This document shows, piece by piece, positions 1 through 6,906 of a stretch of DNA of 8,294 bases. Within the stretch, counting starts at the first letter, position 1. Each line of letters begins with the position of its first letter. The DNA comes from a bacterium (lineage in GTDB: Bacteria > Bacillota > Negativicutes > Acidaminococcales > Acidaminococcaceae): positions 1 to 8,294 of the forward strand of contig SFRS01000028.1 of assembly GCA_004562175.1 (NCBI GenBank), given 5' to 3'. The notes under the pieces are model-generated. The model ran no database searches and had not been told where the DNA came from. It was given only the letters and a program-made list of their open reading frames with translations. Position numbers and translations under genes: made by a program.

Positions 1-149
1 GTGAGCTGTTGGTGGCTGAAGGCAGCGGCCTCTGCGTTAAAAATACTGTCGTTGAAGAAAGCATCTGCCTTTTGGTCTCTCGCCACTGCACCAGCTGAGT
101 TGGCGCAAGCCGCATTCTGCGCTATATTGCTCATATTGGACTTATCCAT
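1..149 (-). CDS. N-terminal fragment of the fourth thi operon gene, probably ThiH (partial)
   Basis: An open frame starts with ATG at 149 and runs off the window edge after 49 complete codons. A strong Shine-Dalgarno (AGGAGGTG) overlaps the TAG stop of thiG, and the two genes are only 10 bases apart, so this is the next gene of the thiS-thiF-thiG operon. The visible peptide begins MDKSNMSNIAQNAACANSAG; it is rich in Ala and Asn and has no recognisable motif. In many anaerobes thiG is followed by thiH, a radical-SAM tyrosine lyase that makes the dehydroglycine used by ThiG. The CX3CX2C cluster motif of that family would lie beyond this fragment, so the identity rests on gene order alone. Another thi gene is possible. 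I am confident that it is a gene and unsure which. Confidence 0.6.
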   Translation of the reverse strand, partial: MDKSNMSNIAQNAACANSAGAVARDQKADAFFNDSIFNAEAAAFSHQQL

Positions 150-159
150 AGCACACCTC

Positions 160-945
160 CTAATCCCGCAAGAAGCCCGTCAAAGGCGAGGAAGCGCTGG
201 CGCCTTGGCGCACAGCTCCGAGCCCTGCCAAATAGGCAGCGCGGCCCGCCGCGATGGCCTGCTTGAAGGCCGCTGCCATGAGCGGCAAATTGCCGCTGGT
301 GGCAATGGCCGTGTTGGCCATGATGGCGGCGGCGCCCATCTCCATGGCCTGGCAGGCCTGGGAGGGTCGACCAATGCCCGCATCTACGATGACGGGCAGG
401 TCGATTTCATCGATTAAAATCTTGATGAATTCCGCTGTGCACAGGCCTTTGTTGCTGCCAATGGGGGCGCCCAAGGGCATGACGCAGGCGGCGCCTGCGT
501 CGCGCAAGGAGCGTGCTACCTGCAAGTCGGGATACATATAGGGCATAACCACAAAGCCTTCCTTGGCAAGCATTTCTGTAGCCTTGAGGGTTTCGTAATT
601 GTCCGGCAGCAAATATTTGCTATCACGAATGACTTCGATTTTTACAAAGTCACTTTGGCACAGCTCGCGGGCAAGGCGCGCAATGCGCACCGCCTCGTCG
701 GCGGTGCGGGCGCCGGAGGTGTTGGGCAAAAGGGTCACGTTCTTCGGTACGTAATCAAGAATATTGGCCAGCGCCCCGCCGTTAGCGCGGCGCAGGGCTA
801 GGGTCAAAATCTCGGCACCTGCCTGCTCCACCGCTGCCTTGATGAGCTCAAGGGAATATTTGCCGGAGCCCAAAATAAAGCGGGAGGTGAATTCATGTCC
901 ATTTAAGACTAATTTGTCATTATTTAATAAAGCCTGTGTTTCCAT
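160..945 (-). CDS. thiG: Thiazole synthase ThiG
   Basis: ThiG is a cytoplasmic TIM-barrel enzyme. It joins 1-deoxy-D-xylulose 5-phosphate, sulfur from ThiS thiocarboxylate and dehydroglycine into the thiazole phosphate half of thiamin. The 261-residue product is full length for the family. Visible family signatures are PNTSG (74-78), the VKIEVI strand whose Lys102 is the expected Schiff-base lysine, [13 protein letters not shown] (156-168), [11 protein letters not shown] (187-197) and ANTAIA (210-215). The ATG at 945 is preceded by AAGGAGAC at 951-958, a well-spaced ribosome site. The gene lies 27 bases after thiF and 10 bases before the next gene, in one transcription unit controlled by the thi leader. 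The last 20 or so residues are Ala/Gly-rich and poorly conserved in the family. The identification is firm. Confidence 0.96.
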   Translation of the reverse strand: METQALLNNDKLVLNGHEFTSRFILGSGKYSLELIKAAVEQAGAEILTLALRRANGGALANILDYVPKNVTLLPNTSGARTADEAVRIARLARELCQSDFVKIEVIRDSKYLLPDNYETLKATEMLAKEGFVVMPYMYPDLQVARSLRDAGAACVMPLGAPIGSNKGLCTAEFIKILIDEIDLPVIVDAGIGRPSQACQAMEMGAAAIMANTAIATSGNLPLMAAAFKQAIAAGRAAYLAGLGAVRQGASASSPLTGFLRD

Positions 946-972
946 TTTTCGTCTCCTTGTAAATTTGCTGTC

Positions 973-1599
973 CTATACTTCTAAGCCTAAAATGATGCGG
1001 GCAATAGTCAGAGCTTCTTGGGCAGCACAGAGCCCCACTCTGGCACCGCACAAGGGCAGCTCCTGAAAGCTGCTGTGACCATCGCCACAAAGATAAAAAT
1101 GAGGTAAAATCCTGCGTACCTGCATGTCGTCACAGCTATCAAAGCCAGCCAAGCCGGAAGCAGCCACGAGATATTTATCAGGGAAATTTTCCAAAACGCC
1201 ATTGACCAAAAGCGCTTTAGCCTCAGGCTTGTCCAAGGCTTCGCAGACAATATCTGCCTCGCCTACTAGCTCGGCTAGATTGGCTTCCGTGAGGCGGACC
1301 ACTTTGCTTTGGTAATCCCCATAAGGATTGACTTGGCGTAAATGTTCCAGCAGCGCCACAGCCTTGTATTCGCCCACATCCTGCAAAAAATAGTACTGTC
1401 TGTTTAAATTGCTCAGCTCCACTTTGTCAAAATCGTAGAGCAGCAGATGGCCCACACCCAGCCGCGCCAGCCACATGGCCACGTTGCTGCCTAGGCCGCC
1501 AAGCCCTACAATGGCTACCTTGGCCTCTTGCAGGCGTTGGCTTTGCTCCACTGTGAGTCCCTTGTGCAGGGCCTCTTGCATGGCTATTTCACTAAACAA
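973..1599 (-). CDS. thiF: ThiS adenylyltransferase ThiF (short form)
   Basis: ThiF activates the C-terminal glycine of ThiS with ATP, so that sulfur can be transferred to it for thiazole synthesis. The nucleotide-binding loop GLGGLGS lies at residues 32-38, followed by YDFD and the ELSNLNRQ segment typical of the E1/MoeB/ThiF fold. The protein is about 208 residues and has no CxxC zinc pairs, matching the compact ThiF type found beside thiS in anaerobic Firmicutes rather than the longer enterobacterial form. I chose the TTG at 1599 because GGAGG at 1608-1612 sits 8 bases before it. That Shine-Dalgarno lies inside the Gly-Gly codons ending thiS, and the TTG follows the thiS stop by one base. 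The frame also has a TTG at 1617 (six residues longer) and an ATG at 1581 (six shorter). Tight coupling to thiS is likely. Confidence 0.9.
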   Translation of the reverse strand: MFSEIAMQEALHKGLTVEQSQRLQEAKVAIVGLGGLGSNVAMWLARLGVGHLLLYDFDKVELSNLNRQYYFLQDVGEYKAVALLEHLRQVNPYGDYQSKVVRLTEANLAELVGEADIVCEALDKPEAKALLVNGVLENFPDKYLVAASGLAGFDSCDDMQVRRILPHFYLCGDGHSSFQELPLCGARVGLCAAQEALTIARIILGLEV

Positions 1600-1600
1600 A

Positions 1601-1795
1601 TCAGCCACCTCCAACAAAACTAACGATTTCTAATTTGTCCGCATCAGTGAGCATGGCGCTGGCATAGGTGCTATGCTTAACGATATGACCGTTGAGCTCA
1701 ACAGCCACTAAATTTGCTTTGTAACCTCGCTGCTCAAGAAGCTCGCTTAAGCTGATTGCAGCTGGTAATCCGACAGGCTTGCCATTAATAATCAT
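1601..1795 (-). CDS. thiS: Sulfur carrier protein ThiS
   Basis: ThiS is a small ubiquitin-like protein that carries sulfur as a C-terminal thiocarboxylate and delivers it to ThiG. The product has 64 residues, close to the family norm. It begins MIINGKPV, as is typical (a beta strand followed by a turn), and ends in Gly-Gly-Gly, giving the Gly-Gly tail that ThiF adenylates. The ATG at 1795 is preceded at a 5-base distance by GGAGGG (1801-1806). The thiS start lies only 25 bases after the U-tract of the leader hairpin, so its expression depends on readthrough of that hairpin. Its 3' end carries the Shine-Dalgarno of thiF. The short length makes homology searches weak, but the GG terminus and the thiF/thiG neighbours settle the assignment. 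Confidence 0.95.
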   Translation of the reverse strand: MIINGKPVGLPAAISLSELLEQRGYKANLVAVELNGHIVKHSTYASAMLTDADKLEIVSFVGGG

Positions 1796-1819
1796 TTTAA
1801 CCCTCCGTTTCTAGCAAAC

Positions 1820-1870
1820 AAAAAAGCTCATGAAGCAGCTACACCCGCGGTGGTGTACCCCTTCATGAGC
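1820..1870 (-). terminator. Intrinsic terminator in the thi leader (attenuator)
   Basis: A 10-bp perfect outer stem (1861-1870 with 1826-1835) is followed by six U residues (1820-1825). An inner 6-bp stem (1852-1857 with 1840-1845) is closed by a 6-base loop. The terminator lies between the thi promoter and thiS, so it must act as an attenuator and not as the end of an upstream gene. The internal loop makes it unlike an ordinary uninterrupted terminator stem. Confidence 0.85.
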
Positions 1871-1907
1871 TCAAATTGCACTCACTCTCAAATACTTATG
1901 TACTTGT
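1820..1907 (-). promoter_or_regulatory. thi operon leader, candidate HMP-PP (thiS motif) riboswitch
   Basis: This is the predicted transcript from about +1 at 1907 to the U-tract. It starts with a 7-bp hairpin (CAAGUAC, loop AUAA, GUAUUUG, 1906 to 1889). It then forms a terminator-like hairpin whose outer stem GCTCATGAAG/CTTCATGAGC is separated from an inner stem TACACC/GGTGTA by an asymmetric internal loop (GGG opposite GCTG). Published work describes a small riboswitch for the thiamin precursor HMP-PP, found upstream of thiS, whose aptamer is embedded in an intrinsic terminator; position and architecture here fit that class. I could not align the sequence with the published consensus, and I do not assign the direction of control. 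No TPP-riboswitch core is visible. Confidence 0.7.
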
Positions 1908-1913
1908 AGCTTT

Positions 1914-1942
1914 AGTATAAGTGGATTTATTCACTATGTCAA
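1914..1942 (-). promoter_or_regulatory. Promoter of the thiSFG operon
   Basis: On the minus strand, TTGACA (1937-1942) and TATACT (1914-1919) are separated by exactly 17 bases. The -35 is a perfect match to the vegetative consensus and the -10 matches five of six positions. The predicted start is an A near 1907, giving a leader of about 110 bases before thiS. A promoter this strong suits control by attenuation in the leader rather than weak initiation. Confidence 0.85.
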
Positions 1943-2125
1943 GAGTAAATTAGTACCTAAAGCGCCATTTTACTTAGGGTTAGTTAAAATATTTTGTTCC
2001 GAAGCATGAAATAATAAATTTCTTTCACTTGATAAGCAATGGCTTAGTATGAAAAAAACTGAAATATACAATGTTGTTTAATCAATAGCTGATTATTATG
2101 GAAAAGATTTTTCTATTGCTAATCG
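1943..2125. other. AT-rich divergent intergenic spacer
   Basis: This stretch lies between the thi promoter and the diguanylate cyclase promoter. It is clearly more AT-rich than the flanking genes. I see no convincing open frame with a ribosome site, no RNA gene and no long repeat. Short dyads occur (CAATAG at 2083 with CTATTG at 2113, and GAAAA/TTTTC at 2101-2113). They are weak and do not share a centre. Confidence 0.6.
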
Positions 2126-2154
2126 TTGTGCAATGTCTTGGTCTGGTGTATAAT
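2126..2154 (+). promoter_or_regulatory. Promoter of the diguanylate cyclase gene
   Basis: A perfect TATAAT (2149-2154) lies 17 bases after a weak -35, TTGTGC (2126-2131). The predicted start is near 2161. That is only about 10 bases before the first in-frame GTG at 2171, which favours the GTG at 2198 as the real translation start. Confidence 0.65.
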
Positions 2155-2197
2155 ATAGCAGGTATAGTTTGTGCTTCTCGATGTAAGAGGAAAGAGC

Positions 2198-3589
2198 GTG
2201 GTTTTGGATATGGAAAAGGAAAGAACTATCAAGGGCATCAAGATTAAAAGCTTCAATAGCTTTATGATTGTGGTGGCCTGCGTTTTGTACGCAATGCTAC
2301 TATATGCCACTGCCCAAATGACTACTAGATATAATGATTTTATCAAATATAACGAGGAATATATCTCCTGTCATGAGGCTGCTGTGCAGATGAATGCTGC
2401 TTCGGATTATTTGACAGATCAGGTGCGTCTTTTTACGCAAAATATGAATGTGAAGCATATGCAGCTGTATTTCCAAGAGGCCAACGAAACAAAACGGCGG
2501 GAAAAGGCCATTGCCAGCCTGAATAAATACCAGCCCACCGATGATGAGCTTCAGGCCTTGGAGGCCGCCCGGGGTAGCTCTATGGATTTAATGGAGCGTG
2601 AATTTTATGCTATGAAGCTGATTGTGGTAGCTAATGGTTATGATGAGTCTCAGGTTCCGGATGAGGTGCGTAAGGTGCAGCTTTTGGCAGCGGACAAGGC
2701 TTTGAGCAACGAAGCGAAAATCGCTCACGCCAGAGAGCTCGTTTATAACAGGGGCTACATGGATGCCAAGGCTTTGATTAAATCCCACACGGACCATTTT
2801 GTCAATAGTCTCATGCGCCACACAGCGGAGCAGCAACGGGCTAGCATGGGGGCTTTGGATAAATCCTTGCTCAACCAGCGCATTCTCATCAGTCTGCTCT
2901 TTGTGATGAATATCATTACCTTCTTAGTAATCACTGTGCTCATTGTAAGGCCCTTGAGCGTGTATATGAAGTGTATTCGTGACAAAATGCGTCTGGAGAC
3001 CACGGGCGCTTACGAATTCAAATATTTCGCTATGACCTATAATGATATTTATGAATTGAATGCGGCTAATCAGGCTATGCTGGTCCACAAGGCCAATCAT
3101 GACCCGCTGACGGGAATCATGAATCGCAGCGCCTTTGAAAGTCTCAAGGCCTTGCTGAAGCAGAGCACTGTGCCCATGGCTTTGATTTTGCTGGATATTG
3201 ACCGCTTCAAGGGCATCAACGACACCTATGGACACGACATGGGTGACAGGGTTTTGACCAAGGTGGGTGGCCTGCTGCACAGCTTCTTCCGCTCTGAGGA
3301 CTATCCTGCACGCATTGGTGGCGACGAGTTTGTAGTGGTCTTGAACGATTTCGATGAGGAAAATCGCAAAATCATTAGTCATAAGCTGGATTTGATTACC
3401 AAGGAGCTACAAAATACTGCGGATGGCTTGCCGGCGGTGACCTTGAGCGTGGGCGTTGCTTTCTCTGCAAAGGGCTATAGTGATGAGCTTTTCAATCAAG
3501 CTGACAAAGCCTTGTATGCAGTGAAGGATGCCGGGCGCAATGGTATGAAGTTCTATGATGAGCTGTCTGCTGAGACTAAGGAAGCGTAA
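2198..3589 (+). CDS. Membrane-anchored diguanylate cyclase (GGDEF protein)
   Basis: This enzyme is predicted to make cyclic di-GMP from two GTP at the inner face of the membrane. Numbered from the GTG at 2198 (463 residues), a transmembrane helix at about 20-40 is followed by an extracytoplasmic region at 41-227 that I do not recognise. A second helix lies at about 228-250, then a short linker, then a GGDEF domain starting near HDPLTGIMNR. The signature GGDEF is intact at 374-378. RSED at 365-368 lies five residues before it and matches the RxxD product-inhibition site. The conserved LLDIDRFKGINDTYGH and TLSVGVA segments are also present. AGAGGA at 2186-2191 supports the GTG start; the in-frame GTG at 2171 and ATG at 2210 fit less well. 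It has its own promoter and sits between unrelated units, so the signal it senses is unknown. Confidence 0.93.
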   Translation: MVLDMEKERTIKGIKIKSFNSFMIVVACVLYAMLLYATAQMTTRYNDFIKYNEEYISCHEAAVQMNAASDYLTDQVRLFTQNMNVKHMQLYFQEANETKRREKAIASLNKYQPTDDELQALEAARGSSMDLMEREFYAMKLIVVANGYDESQVPDEVRKVQLLAADKALSNEAKIAHARELVYNRGYMDAKALIKSHTDHFVNSLMRHTAEQQRASMGALDKSLLNQRILISLLFVMNIITFLVITVLIVRPLSVYMKCIRDKMRLETTGAYEFKYFAMTYNDIYELNAANQAMLVHKANHDPLTGIMNRSAFESLKALLKQSTVPMALILLDIDRFKGINDTYGHDMGDRVLTKVGGLLHSFFRSEDYPARIGGDEFVVVLNDFDEENRKIISHKLDLITKELQNTADGLPAVTLSVGVAFSAKGYSDELFNQADKALYAVKDAGRNGMKFYDELSAETKEA

Positions 3590-3625
3590 TTTTTAGGGAA
3601 ACAAATTAAGTTCACAAAAAATAGC

Positions 3626-3654
3626 TTGCGTTAGACTAAACTATGTGATACAAT
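3626..3654 (+). promoter_or_regulatory. Promoter of rpmE
   Basis: TTGCGT (3626-3631) and TACAAT (3649-3654) are spaced by 17 bases. A TG at 3646-3647 makes an extended -10 (TGATACAAT). The start would be near 3661, giving a leader of about 54 bases with a small hairpin (GTTAA, loop TATC, TTAAC, 3663-3676). That leader is short for autoregulation by a ribosomal protein, and I do not claim one. Confidence 0.7.
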
Positions 3655-3714
3655 CATCTAGTGTTAATATCTTAACGAAACTAATCTGTTCTAAAGTAAA
3701 GTGAGGTGTAAAGA

Positions 3715-3918
3715 ATGAAAGAAAAGATTCATCCGAAATACGGTGAAGTTACTGCTACCTGCGCATGTGGTGCAAGCTTCGTAACTGGTAGCACTAAGAA
3801 AGAGATTCGCGTGGATGTTTGCTCTAAATGCCATCCATTCTTCACTGGTCAACAACGTAACGTTGCTGCTCGCGGCCGTATTGAAAAATTCAATAAGCGC
3901 TATAACAAAGAACAATAA
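3715..3918 (+). CDS. rpmE: 50S ribosomal protein bL31, zinc-binding form
   Basis: bL31 belongs to the large ribosomal subunit and bridges it to the 30S head at the central protuberance. The 67-residue product starts [12 protein letters not shown], as bL31 proteins do, and keeps the conserved core [10 protein letters not shown]. Cysteines 16, 18, 36 and 39 form the zinc site of the C-plus type, so this is not the zinc-independent paralog made under zinc starvation. The ATG at 3715 is preceded by GAGGTG at 3703-3708. The gene has its own extended -10 promoter and is followed by a strong terminator, consistent with expression at a higher level than the genes downstream. Many AAA, GAA and CGT/CGC codons fit a highly expressed gene. 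The identification is firm. Confidence 0.98.
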   Translation: MKEKIHPKYGEVTATCACGASFVTGSTKKEIRVDVCSKCHPFFTGQQRNVAARGRIEKFNKRYNKEQ

Positions 3919-3928
3919 TCTCTATATC

Positions 3929-3981
3929 TACAGCAGAGCAGCTTAGTTTTTGCTCTGCTGTATTTATTTTCTTTTCTTTTT
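3929..3981 (+). terminator. Intrinsic terminator after rpmE
   Basis: A perfect 12-bp stem (TACAGCAGAGCA at 3929-3940 with TGCTCTGCTGTA at 3951-3962) encloses a 10-base loop. A long T-rich run follows (3963-3981, interrupted by an A and two C residues). It starts 11 bases after the rpmE stop and ends 21 bases before yqhQ. No separate promoter for yqhQ is visible in between, so it may be a partial terminator that sets the ratio of rpmE to downstream expression. Confidence 0.9.
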
Positions 3982-3987
3982 GCTCGA

Positions 3988-4002
3988 TTTAGGAGACCTA
4001 AA
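3988..4002 (+). promoter_or_regulatory. Ribosome site of yqhQ inside a short inverted repeat
   Basis: TTTAGG, loop AGA and CCTAAA form a perfect 6-bp hairpin ending one base before the ATG at 4003. The Shine-Dalgarno AGGAG (3991-3995) lies across the 5' arm and the loop. In RNA the fold would partly hide the ribosome site. This may be chance, because a site flanked by A and T residues easily makes such a dyad. Confidence 0.4.
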
Positions 4003-4884
4003 ATGACCTGTAAAAAACCTAACGTGGGCGGACAAGCTGTCATCGAAGGCGTGATGATGCGTGGTACGGACAAGGTGGCCGTGGCTGTACGCAAGCCGGA
4101 CGGGGAAATCGCAGTGGACGTGAACCCGGTAAACAGCATCCGCGATAAATATCCGATTTTGAAAAAACCGCTGCTGCGCGGCGTTATCGCTTTATTTGAA
4201 TCCTTATATGATGGCATGAAGGCACTGGCTTATTCTGCCCAAATCAGTGGGGATGAGGACGAGCAGCTTTCTGATAAAGAAATGGTGTTGACCATTATTA
4301 CCTCCGTGGCTTTGGCCATTGGCCTTTTCATCGTGGTGCCTACCTGGTCCATGCGTTTTTTGCATACTCTGACTGATGACCCCATGCTGCTGAATCTGGC
4401 TGAGGGCGTGCTGCGTATGGTGATTTTCCTGTGCTATATTGCAGCTATTTCCTCTATGGAGGATATTCAGCGCGTGTTCCAATACCACGGAGCGGAGCAT
4501 AAGACCATTTATACCTACGAGGCAGGCTTGCCCCTGAAGGTAGAAAATGTGCGTCAGTTCAGTACTTTGCATCCCCGCTGTGGCACTAATTTTTTGATGA
4601 TTGTCATGCTCATCAGCATGTTTATCTTTACTTTTTTGGGCTGGCCCAGCCTCTTAGAGCGCATTGCTTCCCGCATTGTGTTGATGCCTGTGATCGCGGG
4701 CGTCAGCTATGAGCTTATTCGTTTTGCAGGTGCTCATGCGGAAAATAGTTTGGTGCACGCCTGCATTATGCCGGGATTGCTTTTGCAAAAGCTTACTACC
4801 CGCCAGCCGGATGACAGCCAAATCGAGGTGGCCATTGCTTCCTTGAAGGCTGTGCTGCCCCCTGAAGAAGTTAACGAACAATAA
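4003..4884 (+). CDS. yqhQ: DUF1385 family membrane protein (YqhQ-like)
   Basis: This is a member of the DUF1385 family, called YqhQ in Bacillus subtilis; its biochemical role is not established. The 293-residue product shows the family blocks [13 protein letters not shown] (9-21), YHGAEHK (161-167), HPRCGTNF (190-197), and [15 protein letters not shown] (257-271) near the C terminus. Hydrophobic segments at about 94-114, 130-150, 196-216 and 222-240 indicate a multi-pass membrane protein. The conserved His, Glu and Cys residues between the second and third segments look like a possible metal or active site; that is inference. AGGAG at 3991-3995 supports the ATG. It precedes prfA by 17 bases, an arrangement also seen in other Firmicutes, where the gene sits between rpmE and prfA. 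Confidence 0.93.
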   Translation: MTCKKPNVGGQAVIEGVMMRGTDKVAVAVRKPDGEIAVDVNPVNSIRDKYPILKKPLLRGVIALFESLYDGMKALAYSAQISGDEDEQLSDKEMVLTIITSVALAIGLFIVVPTWSMRFLHTLTDDPMLLNLAEGVLRMVIFLCYIAAISSMEDIQRVFQYHGAEHKTIYTYEAGLPLKVENVRQFSTLHPRCGTNFLMIVMLISMFIFTFLGWPSLLERIASRIVLMPVIAGVSYELIRFAGAHAENSLVHACIMPGLLLQKLTTRQPDDSQIEVAIASLKAVLPPEEVNEQ

Positions 4885-4901
4885 ATTACAAGGAGAACTA
4901 T

Positions 4902-5969
4902 ATGCTCGACAAACTGCAAGCAATAGAGGATAGATATTTAGATTTAGAGGCCAAAATTAGTGACCCTGATGTGATTGCGGACCAAGCCAATTGGCAAAAG
5001 GCCACTAAGGCTCATGCGAAGCTGGAGCCCGTGGTTACTGCCTACCGCGAGTATCGCGACATGTGCGCTGCTCGTGACGAGGCCGAGGAAATTTTGCGTG
5101 CCAACGAGGACGAAGAATTAGTGGAGATGGCCAAGGAGGAGCTCAAGGACTTGAAGCCCCAAATCGAGGCTTATGAGGAGCGCTTGACCATTTTGCTGTT
5201 GCCCTCCGACCCTAACGATGAAAAGAATGTTATCGTGGAAATTCGCGGTGGCGCCGGTGGCGAAGAGGCAGCCCTTTTTGCAGGGGTACTTTTTAGAATG
5301 TACCTGCGCTATGCAGAAACCCGCGGTTGGCGAGTGGAGGTCATGGATTCCAATCCCACCGAGTTAGGCGGCTTTAAGGAAGTAGTTTTCCAAATCAATG
5401 GTGACAGTGTTTACAGCCGCATGAAATTTGAAAGCGGCGTGCATCGCGTGCAGCGCGTGCCCGAAACCGAGTCCCAAGGACGCGTTCACACCTCTACTGT
5501 AACTGTGGCAGTATTGCCTGAAGCTGAGGAAGTGGACGTGGAGATTAATCCCGCCGATTTGCGCATTGATACCTATCGCGCCGGTGGTGCCGGTGGCCAA
5601 TACGTAAATAAGACCGAGTCCGCTGTGCGCATGACCCACATTCCCACGGGTATCGTGGCTCAGTGCCAGGACGAAAAATCCCAGCTGAAGAACCGCGAAA
5701 AATGCTTGCGTGTGCTGCGTGCCCGCATTTTGGAAAAGGCCCAGGAGGAGCAGCGTGCTGCCACTGCCGAGGACCGCAAGAGCCAGGTAGGCACCGGCGA
5801 CCGCTCCGAGCGCATCCGCACCTATAACTATCCCCAAGGGCGTGTAACCGACCATCGCATTGGCCTGACCCTGCACAAGCTGGATACCATTGTGAATGGC
5901 GATATGGACGAGCTTTTAGATGCACTGATTACCGCTAAGCAAAGCGAACAATTACGACAGGTGAAATAA
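4902..5969 (+). CDS. prfA: Peptide chain release factor 1
   Basis: RF1 reads UAA and UAG stop codons in the ribosomal A site and triggers peptide release. The 355-residue product is full length. The codon-recognition tripeptide is Pro-Glu-Thr (187-189), a PxT form found in RF1, which separates it from RF2 (SPF). The catalytic GGQ is at 231-233 within [19 protein letters not shown], and Gln233 is the expected methylation target of PrmC, encoded next. The N-terminal region (about 1-90) is rich in Glu and Lys and helical, as usual. AGGAGA lies 8 bases or so before the ATG at 4902. Spacing to prmC is a single base, so the two are surely co-transcribed. Unlike many prfB genes, no in-frame stop or programmed shift is present. 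The identification is firm. Confidence 0.98.
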   Translation: MLDKLQAIEDRYLDLEAKISDPDVIADQANWQKATKAHAKLEPVVTAYREYRDMCAARDEAEEILRANEDEELVEMAKEELKDLKPQIEAYEERLTILLLPSDPNDEKNVIVEIRGGAGGEEAALFAGVLFRMYLRYAETRGWRVEVMDSNPTELGGFKEVVFQINGDSVYSRMKFESGVHRVQRVPETESQGRVHTSTVTVAVLPEAEEVDVEINPADLRIDTYRAGGAGGQYVNKTESAVRMTHIPTGIVAQCQDEKSQLKNREKCLRVLRARILEKAQEEQRAATAEDRKSQVGTGDRSERIRTYNYPQGRVTDHRIGLTLHKLDTIVNGDMDELLDALITAKQSEQLRQVK

Positions 5970-5970
5970 A

Positions 5971-6906
5971 ATGGCGCACTCTGTTTGGACCATTATGAAA
6001 ATCTTAAATTGGACGAAGCAGTACTTTGAAGCAAAGGGCGTGGAGAATCCACGCCTGGATGCTGAGGTACTGCTTTGTGCTGTCTTAAAGTGCCAACGCA
6101 TTACTCTTTATGTGGATTTTGAGCGCCCCTTGAGCGAGGAGGAGCTGGCGACCTTCAGAGAATACGTGCAGCGACGGGGCAATTTTGAGCCTTTGGCTTA
6201 TATTCTGGGCGAAAGGGCCTTTATGCGCAACACCTTTAAGGTGAATAAGGCCACGCTGGTGCCCCGCCCGGAAACGGAGCTCCTGGTAGAGAGCCTTGTG
6301 CGGGTTGCGCCTATGCTGCGCCCTGAGGGAGATGTAAAAATCCTCGATATCGGCACGGGTAGCGGTGCGATTATCGTGTCGCTTTTGGACTATTTGCCCA
6401 AGGCCAAGGGTGTGGGCGTGGATATTAGCGTGGACGCACTCATTGTGGCTAAGGAAAACTCCGAAAAAATTGGCGTGACCGGGCGCATTGGCTTTGTGCG
6501 CAGCGATGTCTTCAGCAAGCTGCCACTGGAGAAAAAGTTCGACATCATCGTCTCTAATCCGCCCTATATTCCTGCAGCGGATATTGCGGGCTTGGATAAG
6601 GATGTACAGCAGGAGCCCAGAGGCGCCCTTGACGGCGGCACTGATGGCTTGGACTTCTATCGCCGCATTACGGCGGAGGCCATGGACCACATGGCCGAGG
6701 AAGGTGTTTTGGCCTTTGAGGTGGGCATTCATCAGGCAGCAGCTGTGCAGCAGCTGTGCTTGGAGGCTGGTTTTGTAAAAACCAGCGTGCGCAAGGACTA
6801 TGCAGGCATCGAGCGCATGGTGTTTGCCGTAAAGGCGGCGGAGACGACGCCGGAGGCTATGGAGCGCTATGAGGCCATCTTGGCCGAGGCAGCGAGGGAG
6901 CTGTAA
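5971..6906 (+). CDS. prmC: Release factor glutamine methyltransferase PrmC (HemK family)
   Basis: PrmC transfers a methyl group from S-adenosylmethionine to the Gln of the GGQ motif in RF1 and RF2, raising termination efficiency. The N-terminal helical domain (about 1-90) leads to LVPRPETE (97-103), the SAM-binding loop DIGTGSG (126-132) and the catalytic SNPPY (195-199), which holds the target glutamine. DYAGIERMV (277-285) near the end is the usual C-terminal block. The 311 residues exceed the common length of about 280-290 because of a Glu/Ala-rich tail after residue 288. AGGTGA a few bases before 5971 overlaps the end of prfA and supports this ATG; a second in-frame ATG at 5995 would give a protein eight residues shorter. 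The gene follows its substrate gene prfA by one base. Confidence 0.96.
   Translation: MAHSVWTIMKILNWTKQYFEAKGVENPRLDAEVLLCAVLKCQRITLYVDFERPLSEEELATFREYVQRRGNFEPLAYILGERAFMRNTFKVNKATLVPRPETELLVESLVRVAPMLRPEGDVKILDIGTGSGAIIVSLLDYLPKAKGVGVDISVDALIVAKENSEKIGVTGRIGFVRSDVFSKLPLEKKFDIIVSNPPYIPAADIAGLDKDVQQEPRGALDGGTDGLDFYRRITAEAMDHMAEEGVLAFEVGIHQAAAVQQLCLEAGFVKTSVRKDYAGIERMVFAVKAAETTPEAMERYEAILAEAAREL

Noticed and set aside
1..417. Plus-strand open frame covering the thiG 3' end
   Set aside because: It lies antisense to thiG and the following gene, has no family motif, and is explained as a shadow of GC-rich coding sequence.
1796..1913. TPP riboswitch in the thi leader
   Set aside because: The conserved TPP core segments (the CUGAGA box and the GAUAAUGCCAGC-like segment) are absent, and the leader is too short for that fold.
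1834..1913. Antiterminator pairing between AGCTACA near 1910 and TGTAGCT in the terminator
   Set aside because: The upstream segment lies between the -10 and the predicted start, so most of it would not be transcribed.
2083..2124. Inverted repeats (CAATAG/CTATTG, GATTA/TAATC, GAAAA/TTTTC) as an operator
   Set aside because: The arms are only 5-6 bases, do not share one centre, and are expected by chance in AT-rich DNA.
3661..3714. Autoregulatory L31 leader RNA before rpmE
   Set aside because: Only one 5-bp hairpin is visible in about 54 bases; I cannot match it to a known leader structure.
5364..5876. Long minus-strand open frame inside prfA
   Set aside because: It is fully antisense to a certain RF1 gene, without a ribosome site or recognisable motif.
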